The position numbers and the translations under genes were made by a program. The notes beneath the pieces were generated by a model. It did not search any database. It was given only the letters and a program-made list of their open reading frames with translations, and had not been told where the DNA came from. A DNA stretch of 64,000 nucleotides from Arthrobacter sp. OV608 (GTDB lineage: Bacteria; Actinomycetota; Actinomycetes; Actinomycetales; Micrococcaceae), in NCBI GenBank assembly GCA_900110595.1, contig FOEZ01000017.1:19987-83986 (forward strand), read 5' to 3'. Within the stretch, counting starts at the first letter, position 1; every line of letters starts with the position of its first letter. This document shows, piece after piece, positions 56,976 to 64,000 of the stretch.

Positions 56976-58172
56976 CTATCGCCCCTTCGGCACCCGCCGT
57001 ACGGAGAGGGTGGACGCGACGAAGAACGTCAGCACCGATGCCAGGATGACCAGCAGGGCCGGTGTCCAGGAACCCGAGACGTCGTGCACATAACCCACCA
57101 GCGGAGGAGCCACGGCACCGAAGCAATAGCCCAGCCCCTGGACGGTGGCGGACATCCGGCCGGCGGCAACCTGGTCCCGGGCCAGCTTGATGATGGCGAT
57201 GAAGATCAGGGTGATTCCCCCGCCCTGGGCCACGCCGCCGAAAACGGACCACAGCCACCAGAGCTCGGGTACCAGCAGGAGGCCCGCGGGCACGGACGTC
57301 CACAACACACCCAACGTGACCGCCGTCGTCGTCGTACTGAAATACTTGGCCGCAAACGGCACGCCCAGGCCGCCCACAATGGCGAACACCTGGAACAGGG
57401 AGGAGCCTGCGCCCGCACCCGAAGCGGACATGCCGAGTTCGTCGTTAAGGTAGCTGGGCAGCCACGCCGTGACGGCGTAATAGGAGAAGGCCTGGCCGGC
57501 GAATGCTGCAGTAAGCCCGGCCGTGGTCCACGCCGAACCGGCCACAGCCGCCGGCCGCTGCCCGTCCGGCACGGGAGCTGCGGAGGGCACAAAGGCTGCA
57601 CGGAATCCGATGGCGAGCACCCAGCACACGATGGCCGCTACCGCCAGAAGCGCGGTGGACGCGAGCGCGAGCTGCCAGCCCGCGAGTTCGGCCAGCGGCG
57701 CCGTGACCATCGAGGTCAGGAAGGATCCGACGTTCAGCGCGGCGGTGTAGACCCCCATCGCAGTGCCCTGCCGCAGCGGCGGAAAGTCGCGGCGAATGAT
57801 GAGGGGAGCGGCGATGTTGCCGATAGTGATGGCCAGGCCGATCACCACAGTCCCGGCCAGCACCAGCGCAGGACCGCCGGCTGAGCGGATGATGACGCCG
57901 GCGAGCACTCCCAGGATGGTCAAGGTCACGGCAAGTTCCGCACCGTACCCGCGGGCCACCAGTGAGGCCAGGGGTGCCGCCAGCGCGAAGCAGAGGACCG
58001 GGATACTGGTGAGCAGGCCCAGCACCACCGGCGAGAACCCAAGGTCCGCCTGCATCACGTCCACCACAGGGGCAACGGCCACGAACGGGCCCCGCAGGTT
58101 CAGTGCCAGCAGCCCGATACAGGCCAGCAGGATCCAGGTCCGCGGGATCCGGGCCAGGAAAGGGGCGCTCAC
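56976..58172 (-). CDS. CynX/NimT-type major facilitator
   Basis: A 398-aa, 12-helix transporter of the cyanate/nitroimidazole (CynX) branch of the MFS. It opens with LLALNLRGPFVAVAPVVDVM, followed by AGYGAEL-like loops and RRDFPPLRQGTAMGVYTAAL. GTG 58172 is the start. It is divergent from the hydroxyacid dehydrogenase. The substrate is unknown, and the family includes cyanate and drug exporters. Confidence 0.85.
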   Translation of the reverse strand: MSAPFLARIPRTWILLACIGLLALNLRGPFVAVAPVVDVMQADLGFSPVVLGLLTSIPVLCFALAAPLASLVARGYGAELAVTLTILGVLAGVIIRSAGGPALVLAGTVVIGLAITIGNIAAPLIIRRDFPPLRQGTAMGVYTAALNVGSFLTSMVTAPLAELAGWQLALASTALLAVAAIVCWVLAIGFRAAFVPSAAPVPDGQRPAAVAGSAWTTAGLTAAFAGQAFSYYAVTAWLPSYLNDELGMSASGAGAGSSLFQVFAIVGGLGVPFAAKYFSTTTTAVTLGVLWTSVPAGLLLVPELWWLWSVFGGVAQGGGITLIFIAIIKLARDQVAAGRMSATVQGLGYCFGAVAPPLVGYVHDVSGSWTPALLVILASVLTFFVASTLSVRRVPKGR

Positions 58173-58312
58173 CAGCTGGGCGTGGGGGTTGGAACTTTTT
58201 TCATCACCCTCATTGCTATCACGGGCATAACGCGGGCCAGTCCCCTATTGCCGCGCCGTCCTGCCATACGATGAACATCACTGCCGCAGACTCCGGGACG
58301 AAGGACACAGAC

Positions 58313-59272
58313 ATGCAGCACCGGCTTGCCATCCTTGACGACTACCAGGGCGTGGCCGACGGCTTCGCCGACTGGTCCTCCCTTGCGGCCGACGGCGTTG
58401 CGGTCACCACGTACCGCGAGCCGTTCAGTTCGCCGGATGCACTGGAGTCCGCCCTCGCCGACGCGACAATCATCATTGCCATGCGGGAGCGGACAGCCTT
58501 TCCCCGTGAGGTGCTGGAGAAACTCCCCGCCCTTCGGCTCCTCGTCACCACGGGAATGGCCAACGCGTCCATCGACGTGGCCGCCGCTGCCGACCTCGGC
58601 ATCACGGTCTGCGGCACCCCCGGGTCCCCCACCGCCGCACCGGAACTCACGTGGGCCCTGCTCCTGGCCATCGCCCGCAACATCCCCGCCGAAGACAGTT
58701 CGCTGCGCGTCGGGTCGTGGCAACACACAGTGGGGTTCGAACTTGCGGGCAAAACGCTCGGCGTGGTGGGCCTGGGCAAGATCGGCCGCAGGATTGCCGG
58801 CTACGGCCAGGCCTTCGGCATGGACGTGCTCGCATGGAGCCAGAACCTCACGGATGAGGCCGCCGCCGAGGCCGGAGTGCGGAAGGTGTCCAAGGAGGAG
58901 CTCTTCCGGAATTCCGACGTCGCCACCCTCCACCTGCGCCTGTCTCCCCGTTCGGAAGGCATAGTGGGCGAGCCGGAGCTGAGGCTGCTGGGCCCTGACG
59001 GCATCCTGGTGAACACTGCCCGCGGCCCGCTCGTGGACCAGGACGCGCTCGTCCGGGCGCTGGCCGAAGGCTGGATCGCAGGGGCCGCGGTGGACGTCTT
59101 CGACCACGAACCCCTCCCGGCAGGCCACCCCCTCCTCACTGCTCCCAACACTGTGCTGTCCCCGCACCTGGGGTACGTGACGCGGGAGAGCTACCGGCAG
59201 TTCTACGGCGGGGCGCTGGAGGACGTCAAGGCCTGGCTTGCAGGGTCGCCCGTGCGCGTGATTTCAGCCTAG
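58313..59272 (+). CDS. D-2-hydroxyacid dehydrogenase family protein
   Basis: A 319-aa NAD-dependent oxidoreductase. Rossmann motif VVGLGKIGRRIAGYG (about 150-164). The catalytic triad is Arg in NTARGPLVDQ, Glu in FDHEPLP and His in SPHLGYVT. ATG 58313 has AAGGA seven bases upstream, preferred over ATG 58271. It could reduce 2-oxoacids or oxidise a hydroxyacid or phosphoglycerate-like substrate, and the specificity is not clear. Confidence 0.9.
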   Translation: MQHRLAILDDYQGVADGFADWSSLAADGVAVTTYREPFSSPDALESALADATIIIAMRERTAFPREVLEKLPALRLLVTTGMANASIDVAAAADLGITVCGTPGSPTAAPELTWALLLAIARNIPAEDSSLRVGSWQHTVGFELAGKTLGVVGLGKIGRRIAGYGQAFGMDVLAWSQNLTDEAAAEAGVRKVSKEELFRNSDVATLHLRLSPRSEGIVGEPELRLLGPDGILVNTARGPLVDQDALVRALAEGWIAGAAVDVFDHEPLPAGHPLLTAPNTVLSPHLGYVTRESYRQFYGGALEDVKAWLAGSPVRVISA

Positions 59273-59328
59273 GGCTGCCGGTCCTCAGCCCGAGGCAGCC
59301 AGACGCAGCCAGGGAATTCCGGGGGAGG

Positions 59329-60537
59329 CTAACCCGCTGCCTGAAGGGTTGCCTCCACGGCAGCCGGGGACAACACGTGCTGCGTGACCATCTGGCTGGC
59401 GCCCAAAATGGCCGCCCTGTCTCCGGCCATCGACAGGGAAATCCTCAGGTGGGCTGTGGCCAGGGGCAGCGAGCGCCGATACACCACTTCGCGCACCCCG
59501 GCCATGAGGTGCTCCCCTGCCTGGCCCAGGCTCCCGCCGATCACAATGACTGACGGGTTGAGCAGGTTGACCACTGTGGCCAGGACGTCGCCCACGTCGC
59601 GTCCGGCCTGGCGAAGGACCTGGATGGCCTGCAGATTTCCCTGCGCCACCAGCCGCAGCACGTCACTGCCCCTGGCGGCCGGCACACCCTGCCGGTCCAG
59701 TTCAGCGGCCAGGGCCGGGCCTGAAGCCAGCGCCTCCAGGCAGCCGTAATTGCCGCAACGGCACAGCACGTCGTCGCCGCGCGGGACCCGCACATGGCCA
59801 AGGTCGCCGGCGGTGCCGTTGGCGCCGCGCTGCAGCGTCCCGCTGCTGATGATTCCGGACCCCACCCCGGTGGCTACCTTGATGAACAGGAAGTTGTCGT
59901 GTTCGGGCCAGTGTGCGGTCCGCTCCCCCAGCGCCATGATGTTCACGTCGTTGTCCACCAGCACCGGAACCGGCAGCGAGCGCTGGACGTAGGCGACGAC
60001 GTCGAACCCGTCCCAGCCCGGCATGATGGGCGGCTTGACCGGCCGTCCCGTCGCGTGTTCCACGGGCCCCGGCAGGCCGATACCCACTCCGGCCACGTCA
60101 TCCGCGCTGCGTCCTGCAGCGGCCACGAGCAGCATGCCTTCCCGCATCACGCGGTCCAGCACTGCCTCCGGTCCGTCCGCCACGTCCTGCGCCAGGCGCT
60201 GCTCGGCGAGGACCTCGCCGCGAAGGTCCGTGACGGCGACGATGACGTGGGTGGCGCCGACGTCCACTGCCAGCACTACGCGGACGGCGGGGTTGAAGGC
60301 AAAGCGCGACGGCGGCCTGCCGCCGCTGGAGTTGGCCTCCCCCGCAGGACCCACCAGGCCGGACGCGATGAGGGCATCGATCCGGGACGCCACGGTGGAG
60401 CGCGCCAGCCCGGTGGTCAGGGCCAGTTCGGCGCGGGTGCGTGCCTTGCCGTCACGCAGCAGCTGGAACAGCACGCCGGCCCCGCCCTGGGCAAGGGCAG
60501 GCTCAGGCACGGCGCTGCTCCCCGCTGTCTTGGTCAT
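59329..60537 (-). CDS. ROK-family transcriptional repressor
   Basis: A 402-aa NagC/XylR-like protein: an N-terminal winged helix (about 20-75, RTRAELALTTGLARSTVAS) and a sugar-kinase-like ROK domain (VLAVDVGATHVIVAVTDL, VLVDNDVNIMALGE), with the zinc motif CRCGNYGCLE (about 258). ATG 60537 is supported by the conserved domain start. It is divergent from the epimerase/oxidoreductase operon with a clear inverted repeat between. Its ligand is probably a sugar or derivative from that pathway. Confidence 0.9.
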   Translation of the reverse strand: MTKTAGSSAVPEPALAQGGAGVLFQLLRDGKARTRAELALTTGLARSTVASRIDALIASGLVGPAGEANSSGGRPPSRFAFNPAVRVVLAVDVGATHVIVAVTDLRGEVLAEQRLAQDVADGPEAVLDRVMREGMLLVAAAGRSADDVAGVGIGLPGPVEHATGRPVKPPIMPGWDGFDVVAYVQRSLPVPVLVDNDVNIMALGERTAHWPEHDNFLFIKVATGVGSGIISSGTLQRGANGTAGDLGHVRVPRGDDVLCRCGNYGCLEALASGPALAAELDRQGVPAARGSDVLRLVAQGNLQAIQVLRQAGRDVGDVLATVVNLLNPSVIVIGGSLGQAGEHLMAGVREVVYRRSLPLATAHLRISLSMAGDRAAILGASQMVTQHVLSPAAVEATLQAAG

Positions 60538-60578
60538 AGGACATAGATAGCACGGCCACTTCTGCATGTCACGCCAGC

Positions 60579-60616
60579 GACTTTTGCTTGACGCACAGCA
60601 AAAGTCATCCTAGCGT
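60579..60616 (+). promoter_or_regulatory. ROK operator over the operon promoter
   Basis: GACTTTTGC (60579-60587) and GCAAAAGTC (60598-60606) are a perfect 9-bp inverted pair with a 10-bp spacer. The spacer starts with TTGACG, a -35 box, and TAGCGT follows 17 bp later as a -10. Repressor binding would block the promoter of the epimerase operon. Confidence 0.75.
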
Positions 60617-60702
60617 TGCAGTAGCCGAAGAATTGTGGCCGGGCCCACTCCCGTGTCCGGATCCATCGCCGCTCCGGAACCTCCCAGAACCAGGAGACTT
60701 CA

Positions 60703-61449
60703 ATGTCCTACTCGCTCCAGCTTTACACCTTGCGGAACGCCATCCAGGAAGACCTCCCCGGCACCATCCGGAAAGTCGCGGAGATCGGCTTCACCCAGGT
60801 GGAGCCGTACAACTTCGTCGCCACGGCACAGGAACTCGGGGCGGCGCTGCGGGAGAACGGCCTGAGCGCACCGTCCGGCCACGCGCCGCTGCTGAGCCAG
60901 GACCAGGACCAGATCTTCGCCGCAGCCAAGGAACTGGGCATCACCACCGTCATCGAGCCGTACATCCCGGCCGAACGCTGGCAGAGCGCCGAAGACGTGC
61001 GGGCCACGGCCGCCCTGCTGAACGAGGCGGCAAAGAAGGGCGCCAAATACGGCATCCGGGTGGGATACCACAACCACCAGTGGGAGCTGGAGTCCATCAT
61101 CGAGGGCCGCACTGCGCTGGAGTACTTTGCAGACCTGCTGGACCCCGAGCTGGTTCTTGAGGTGGACACGTACTGGGTTGCGGTGGGCGGGCAGGACCCG
61201 ATGGATATCCTGGGCAAGCTCGGAAACCGCGTGAAGTTCATTCATATCAAGGACGGTCCCCTGACCACCGACACCAAGGCCCAGCTTCCGGCCGGCCAGG
61301 GCAAAGTGGCCGTGCTGGACGTCATCGCGGCGGCCGCGTCGCTGGAAGTCGGCGTGGTGGAGTTTGACGACTACAGCGGCGACATCTTCGAAGGCATCAA
61401 CGAGAGCCTGTCGTTCCTGATGGCATCAGGCGAAGGAATCAAGGCATGA
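60703..61449 (+). CDS. Sugar phosphate isomerase/epimerase (xylose isomerase-like TIM barrel)
   Basis: A 248-aa AP-endonuclease-2-type barrel. Metal/substrate residues are seen in GYHNHQWEL, EVDTYWV, HIKDG and VVEFDDYSGD. ATG 60703 follows a purine-rich CCAGGAGACTTCA leader. It is first in an operon with two Gfo/Idh/MocA oxidoreductases and another isomerase. This set suggests catabolism of inositol, a ketosugar or a related polyol, with no exact substrate. Confidence 0.9.
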   Translation: MSYSLQLYTLRNAIQEDLPGTIRKVAEIGFTQVEPYNFVATAQELGAALRENGLSAPSGHAPLLSQDQDQIFAAAKELGITTVIEPYIPAERWQSAEDVRATAALLNEAAKKGAKYGIRVGYHNHQWELESIIEGRTALEYFADLLDPELVLEVDTYWVAVGGQDPMDILGKLGNRVKFIHIKDGPLTTDTKAQLPAGQGKVAVLDVIAAAASLEVGVVEFDDYSGDIFEGINESLSFLMASGEGIKA

Positions 61450-62570
61450 GCGCCACCGGTAGAGGCCCGGTAGGCGTTGCCGTCATCGGCGCCGGGAACA
61501 TCAGCAAACAGTACCTGGACAACCTCACCGTTTTCCCGGACCTCAAGGTGCACGTCATCGCCGACCTGTTCGAGGAAGCGGCCCAGGCGCGGGCCAAGGA
61601 GTACGGCATCCCCGAGTGGGGCGGGGTGGAGAAGGCCCTGAACCACCCCGACGTGGACATCATCGTCAACCTGACCATCCCGGCCGCCCACGTGGAAGTG
61701 GCCACCGCCGCCGTCAACGCCGGCAAGCACGTCTGGACCGAAAAGCCGTTCTCGCTGGACCGCGAATCCGGCCTGGGCCTGCTCAAGACCGCTGACGCCG
61801 CGGGGCTCCGGTTGGGCTGCGCGCCGGATACTTTCCTGGGCGCAGGTTTGCAGACGGCTCTGCGGATCATCCAGCGCGGGGACATCGGCACCCCGCTGAC
61901 GGCCATGACCACGTTCCAGACTCCCGGCCCGGAATCCTGGCACCCCAACCCGGCCTTCCTCTTCCAGCACGGCGCCGGGCCCCTGTTCGACATGGGTCCC
62001 TACTACCTCACCACCCTGGTCCAGGCCTTCGGTTCCATCCGCAAGGTGGCCGCTGTCGGCTCCAAGTCCAAGGACGTCCGCGTGATCGGTTCCGGCCCCA
62101 AAGCGGGCGAGGAATTCACGGTGGAGGTGCCCACCCACGTGTCCGCCATGGCCCAGTTCGAGTCCGGCGCGTCCTCCCACGGCGTGTTCTCCTTCGAGTC
62201 ACCGCGCGTCCGGATGGGATTCGTGGAGATCACCGGTACCGAGGCAACGATCTCGCTGCCGGACCCCAACGTCTTCGACGGCGACATCAAGCTGTGGCGG
62301 GCAGGCGACGAGGACTGGACCACCATCCCGGCCACCGGCCCGGCGAACGGCCGAGGCTTGGGCGTCCTGGACATGGCCCGTTCCATCCGTGCCGGGGTCC
62401 CCCACCGCGCCACCGGAGAACTGGCCTACCACGTACTTGACGCCATGGTGGCCATCAACGAGTCCATGGGATCCGGCACCTTCGTAGACGTTGCCAGCAA
62501 CGCGCCGGTATCCCAACCAGTCCCCGAGGACTGGGCCCCCGAAACCTTGACGCTGGGAGAAGGCGCATGA
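61446..62570 (+). CDS. Gfo/Idh/MocA family oxidoreductase
   Basis: A 374-aa NAD(P)-dependent sugar/inositol dehydrogenase-like enzyme. Rossmann motif VGVAVIGAGNISKQY (about 10-24), conserved EKP in WTEKPFSLDRESG, and a C-terminal alpha/beta domain. The ATG overlaps the epimerase stop by 4 bp (ATGA). It is probably one of a pair of sequential redox steps with the next gene. Confidence 0.92.
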   Translation: MSATGRGPVGVAVIGAGNISKQYLDNLTVFPDLKVHVIADLFEEAAQARAKEYGIPEWGGVEKALNHPDVDIIVNLTIPAAHVEVATAAVNAGKHVWTEKPFSLDRESGLGLLKTADAAGLRLGCAPDTFLGAGLQTALRIIQRGDIGTPLTAMTTFQTPGPESWHPNPAFLFQHGAGPLFDMGPYYLTTLVQAFGSIRKVAAVGSKSKDVRVIGSGPKAGEEFTVEVPTHVSAMAQFESGASSHGVFSFESPRVRMGFVEITGTEATISLPDPNVFDGDIKLWRAGDEDWTTIPATGPANGRGLGVLDMARSIRAGVPHRATGELAYHVLDAMVAINESMGSGTFVDVASNAPVSQPVPEDWAPETLTLGEGA

Positions 62571-63724
62571 CTAACGAGACAAACCAGGCCACTCTGGGAG
62601 TGGCAATGATCGGCTACGCCTTTATGGGCAAGGCACACTCGAACGCGTGGCGGAACGTTGCCAGCTACTTCGATGTCCCGGCCATCGAGCAGAAGGTCCT
62701 GGTGGGCAGGGACGCCGCCGCCGTTGCGGAAGCCGCCGCCAGGTACGGTTGGAAGGAAACGGCCACGGACTGGCGCACGGTCCTGGACCGGGACGACATC
62801 CATATCGTCGATATCTGCGCGCCGGGCTGGATGCACGCCGAAATCGCCATCGCCGCACTCGAAGCCGGCAAGCACGTCCCGTTGGAAAAGCCCCTGGCCA
62901 ACACGTTGGCCGAAGCTGAGGCCATCACCGCTGCCGCCCAGGCCGCCAGGGCACAGGGTGTGCAGTCGATGGTGGGCTTCAACTACCGCCGCGTCCCGGC
63001 CCTGGCCCTCGCGAAGGAACTGGTGAGCGAAGGCAGGCTGGGTAACGTCCGGCAGGTCCGCGCGGCCTACCTCCAGGACTGGCTGGCCGACGAGTCGGCA
63101 CCGATGACCTGGCGGCTGAGGAAGGAGACCGCCGGTTCCGGGGCCCTGGGAGACATCGCGTCCCATGCCATCGACCAGGTCCTCTTCCTGCTCGGCGACA
63201 AGGTCACGGAAGTCTCGGGCCGGCTGCAGACGTTTGTTCACCAGCGGCCCGGCGCGCAAGGGCCGGAAGACGTCACGGTGGACGACGCCGCCTGGGCAAC
63301 CCTGGCCCTCGTTTCCGGAGCCATCGCCTCAGTGGAGGCCTCCCGTGTGGCCACCGGGCGGAAAAACTCCCTGCAGATCGAAATCTACGGCGATAAAGGC
63401 GCCCTCCGCTTCGACCTGGAGAACCTCAACGAGCTTCAGTTCCTGGACGCCACGGCGCCTGCGCGTGAGCAGGGCTTCCGCCGGATCGTGGTCACCGAAC
63501 CGGAACACCCGTACCTGGACGCCTGGTGGCCCCAGGGTCACATCATCGGCTGGGAGCACACCTTCACGCACCAGATCCGCGACCTCCTGCTGGCCATCGA
63601 CGGCGGCACCCCGCCCTCGCCGTCGTTCGAGGACGGCCTGGAAGTCCAGCGCATCCTGGCCGCCGTGGAGGAATCCGCCGCCGCCAAGAGTGCCCTCGTC
63701 CAACTGCACACCGAAGGAGCCTGA
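62567..63724 (+). CDS. Gfo/Idh/MocA family oxidoreductase
   Basis: A 385-aa relative of the preceding enzyme but clearly divergent (LGVAMIGYAFMGKAHSNAWR, VPLEKPLANTLAEAEA, LGDIASHAIDQVLFLLG). The start ATG overlaps the previous stop by 4 bp. The first dehydrogenase and this one probably act on the same substrate series. The stop is one base before the next ATG. Confidence 0.92.
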   Translation: MTNETNQATLGVAMIGYAFMGKAHSNAWRNVASYFDVPAIEQKVLVGRDAAAVAEAAARYGWKETATDWRTVLDRDDIHIVDICAPGWMHAEIAIAALEAGKHVPLEKPLANTLAEAEAITAAAQAARAQGVQSMVGFNYRRVPALALAKELVSEGRLGNVRQVRAAYLQDWLADESAPMTWRLRKETAGSGALGDIASHAIDQVLFLLGDKVTEVSGRLQTFVHQRPGAQGPEDVTVDDAAWATLALVSGAIASVEASRVATGRKNSLQIEIYGDKGALRFDLENLNELQFLDATAPAREQGFRRIVVTEPEHPYLDAWWPQGHIIGWEHTFTHQIRDLLLAIDGGTPPSPSFEDGLEVQRILAAVEESAAAKSALVQLHTEGA

Positions 63725-63725
63725 C

Positions 63726-64000
63726 ATGTCCCGCCCCTATACCCTGTTCACCGGCCAGTGGGCGGACCTGCCCTTCGAGGAAGTCGCGCGCCTGGCGTCC
63801 GGCTGGGGCTACGACGGCCTGGAAATCGCCGTCTCCGGGGACCACCTGGACGCCTGGCGCTGGGACGAACCCGGCTACGTCGACTCCAAACTCGCCGTTC
63901 TGGAGAAGTACAACCTGAAGGTCTGGGCCATCTCCAACCACCTCAAGGGCCAGGCCGTCTGCGATGACCCCATCGACTTCCGCCACGAAGCCATCGTCGG
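63726..64000 (+). CDS. Sugar phosphate isomerase/epimerase (5' part, cut by window)
   Basis: Only the first 91 codons are present. MSRPYTLFTGQWADLPFEEV, then WGYDGLEIAVSGDHLDAWRW and VWAISNHLKG, match the isomerase/epimerase barrel. AAGGAG lies six bases before the ATG. It is a second isomerase in the operon, so the pathway probably has at least four enzyme steps encoded together. Confidence 0.85.
   Translation, partial: MSRPYTLFTGQWADLPFEEVARLASGWGYDGLEIAVSGDHLDAWRWDEPGYVDSKLAVLEKYNLKVWAISNHLKGQAVCDDPIDFRHEAIV

Noticed and set aside
58730-58745. GGTTCGA-like tRNA T-loop
   Set aside because: It lies inside the hydroxyacid dehydrogenase gene with no acceptor stem or D arm around it. No tRNA seen anywhere.

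Overview
This 64-kb window is a chromosomal stretch of a high-GC Gram-positive bacterium, most likely an Arthrobacter-like member of the Micrococcaceae. The evidence is the codon use (G/C at most third positions), an actinobacterial gene set (RamB-type acetate regulator, DtxR-type iron box, Nei2-like glycosylase, Lhr helicase, lipoproteins), frequent GTG starts and ATGA/GTGA overlaps. I see no rRNA, tRNA, CRISPR array, phage or insertion sequence. About 58 genes are supported. One is frameshifted and two are cut by the window ends.

Layout. 1-2.3 kb: sugar ABC binding lipoprotein (cut) divergent from a LacI regulator. 2.3-6.7 kb: small unknowns, nitronate monooxygenase, a membrane protein beside YcnI (copper), and a DUF4232 lipoprotein. 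6.8-9 kb: DUF4383 protein divergent from a frameshifted FAD/Rieske oxidoreductase. 9-15.5 kb: lhr overlapping a Nei-type glycosylase, then a YczE-like membrane protein divergent from a MocR regulator. 17-22 kb: DUF4188/TetR divergon with a 45-bp palindrome, ArsR-SRPBCC pair, pseudouridine synthase, DedA. 22-28.5 kb: ppc, membrane protein, DUF1684, acyl-CoA dehydrogenase-SDR operon. 28.6-36.5 kb: GH76, an iron-box-controlled ferric ABC transporter, an anchored GH32 fructosidase, YdeI-like protein. 36.6-44.8 kb: VOC, DUF4916, unknown, SRPBCC, tgt, dienelactone hydrolase, queuosine-precursor transporter, thiD/pdxK-like kinase, TetR with small membrane protein. 44.8-51.3 kb: serpin lipoprotein, MHS-type transporter with a 27-codon leader gene, divergent from a response regulator-histidine kinase-TAXI binding protein operon. 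51.5-56.7 kb: low-GC orphan, ramB, aceA, aceB (glyoxylate shunt). 57-64 kb: CynX-like MFS, hydroxyacid dehydrogenase, then a ROK regulator divergent from a sugar epimerase/Gfo-Idh-MocA operon that runs off the end.

How genes work together. Carbon-source use dominates: ppc (anaplerosis), ramB-aceA-aceB (acetate), a putative organic-acid sensing/uptake locus at 46.4-51.2 kb, and two sugar/polyol loci at the window edges. Many divergent gene pairs have a clear palindrome between them, so operator candidates can be assigned with some confidence.

The most unusual non-coding feature is a family of intergenic repeats built from nested inverted repeats around a TCACTT / GAGAGAGCGT core (at about 21.9, 46.2 and 56.8 kb, with relatives at 55.0 and 51.3 kb). 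The most system-like locus is the two-component operon that ends in a TAXI binding lipoprotein without TRAP permease genes, facing a transporter that has a translationally coupled mini-gene.
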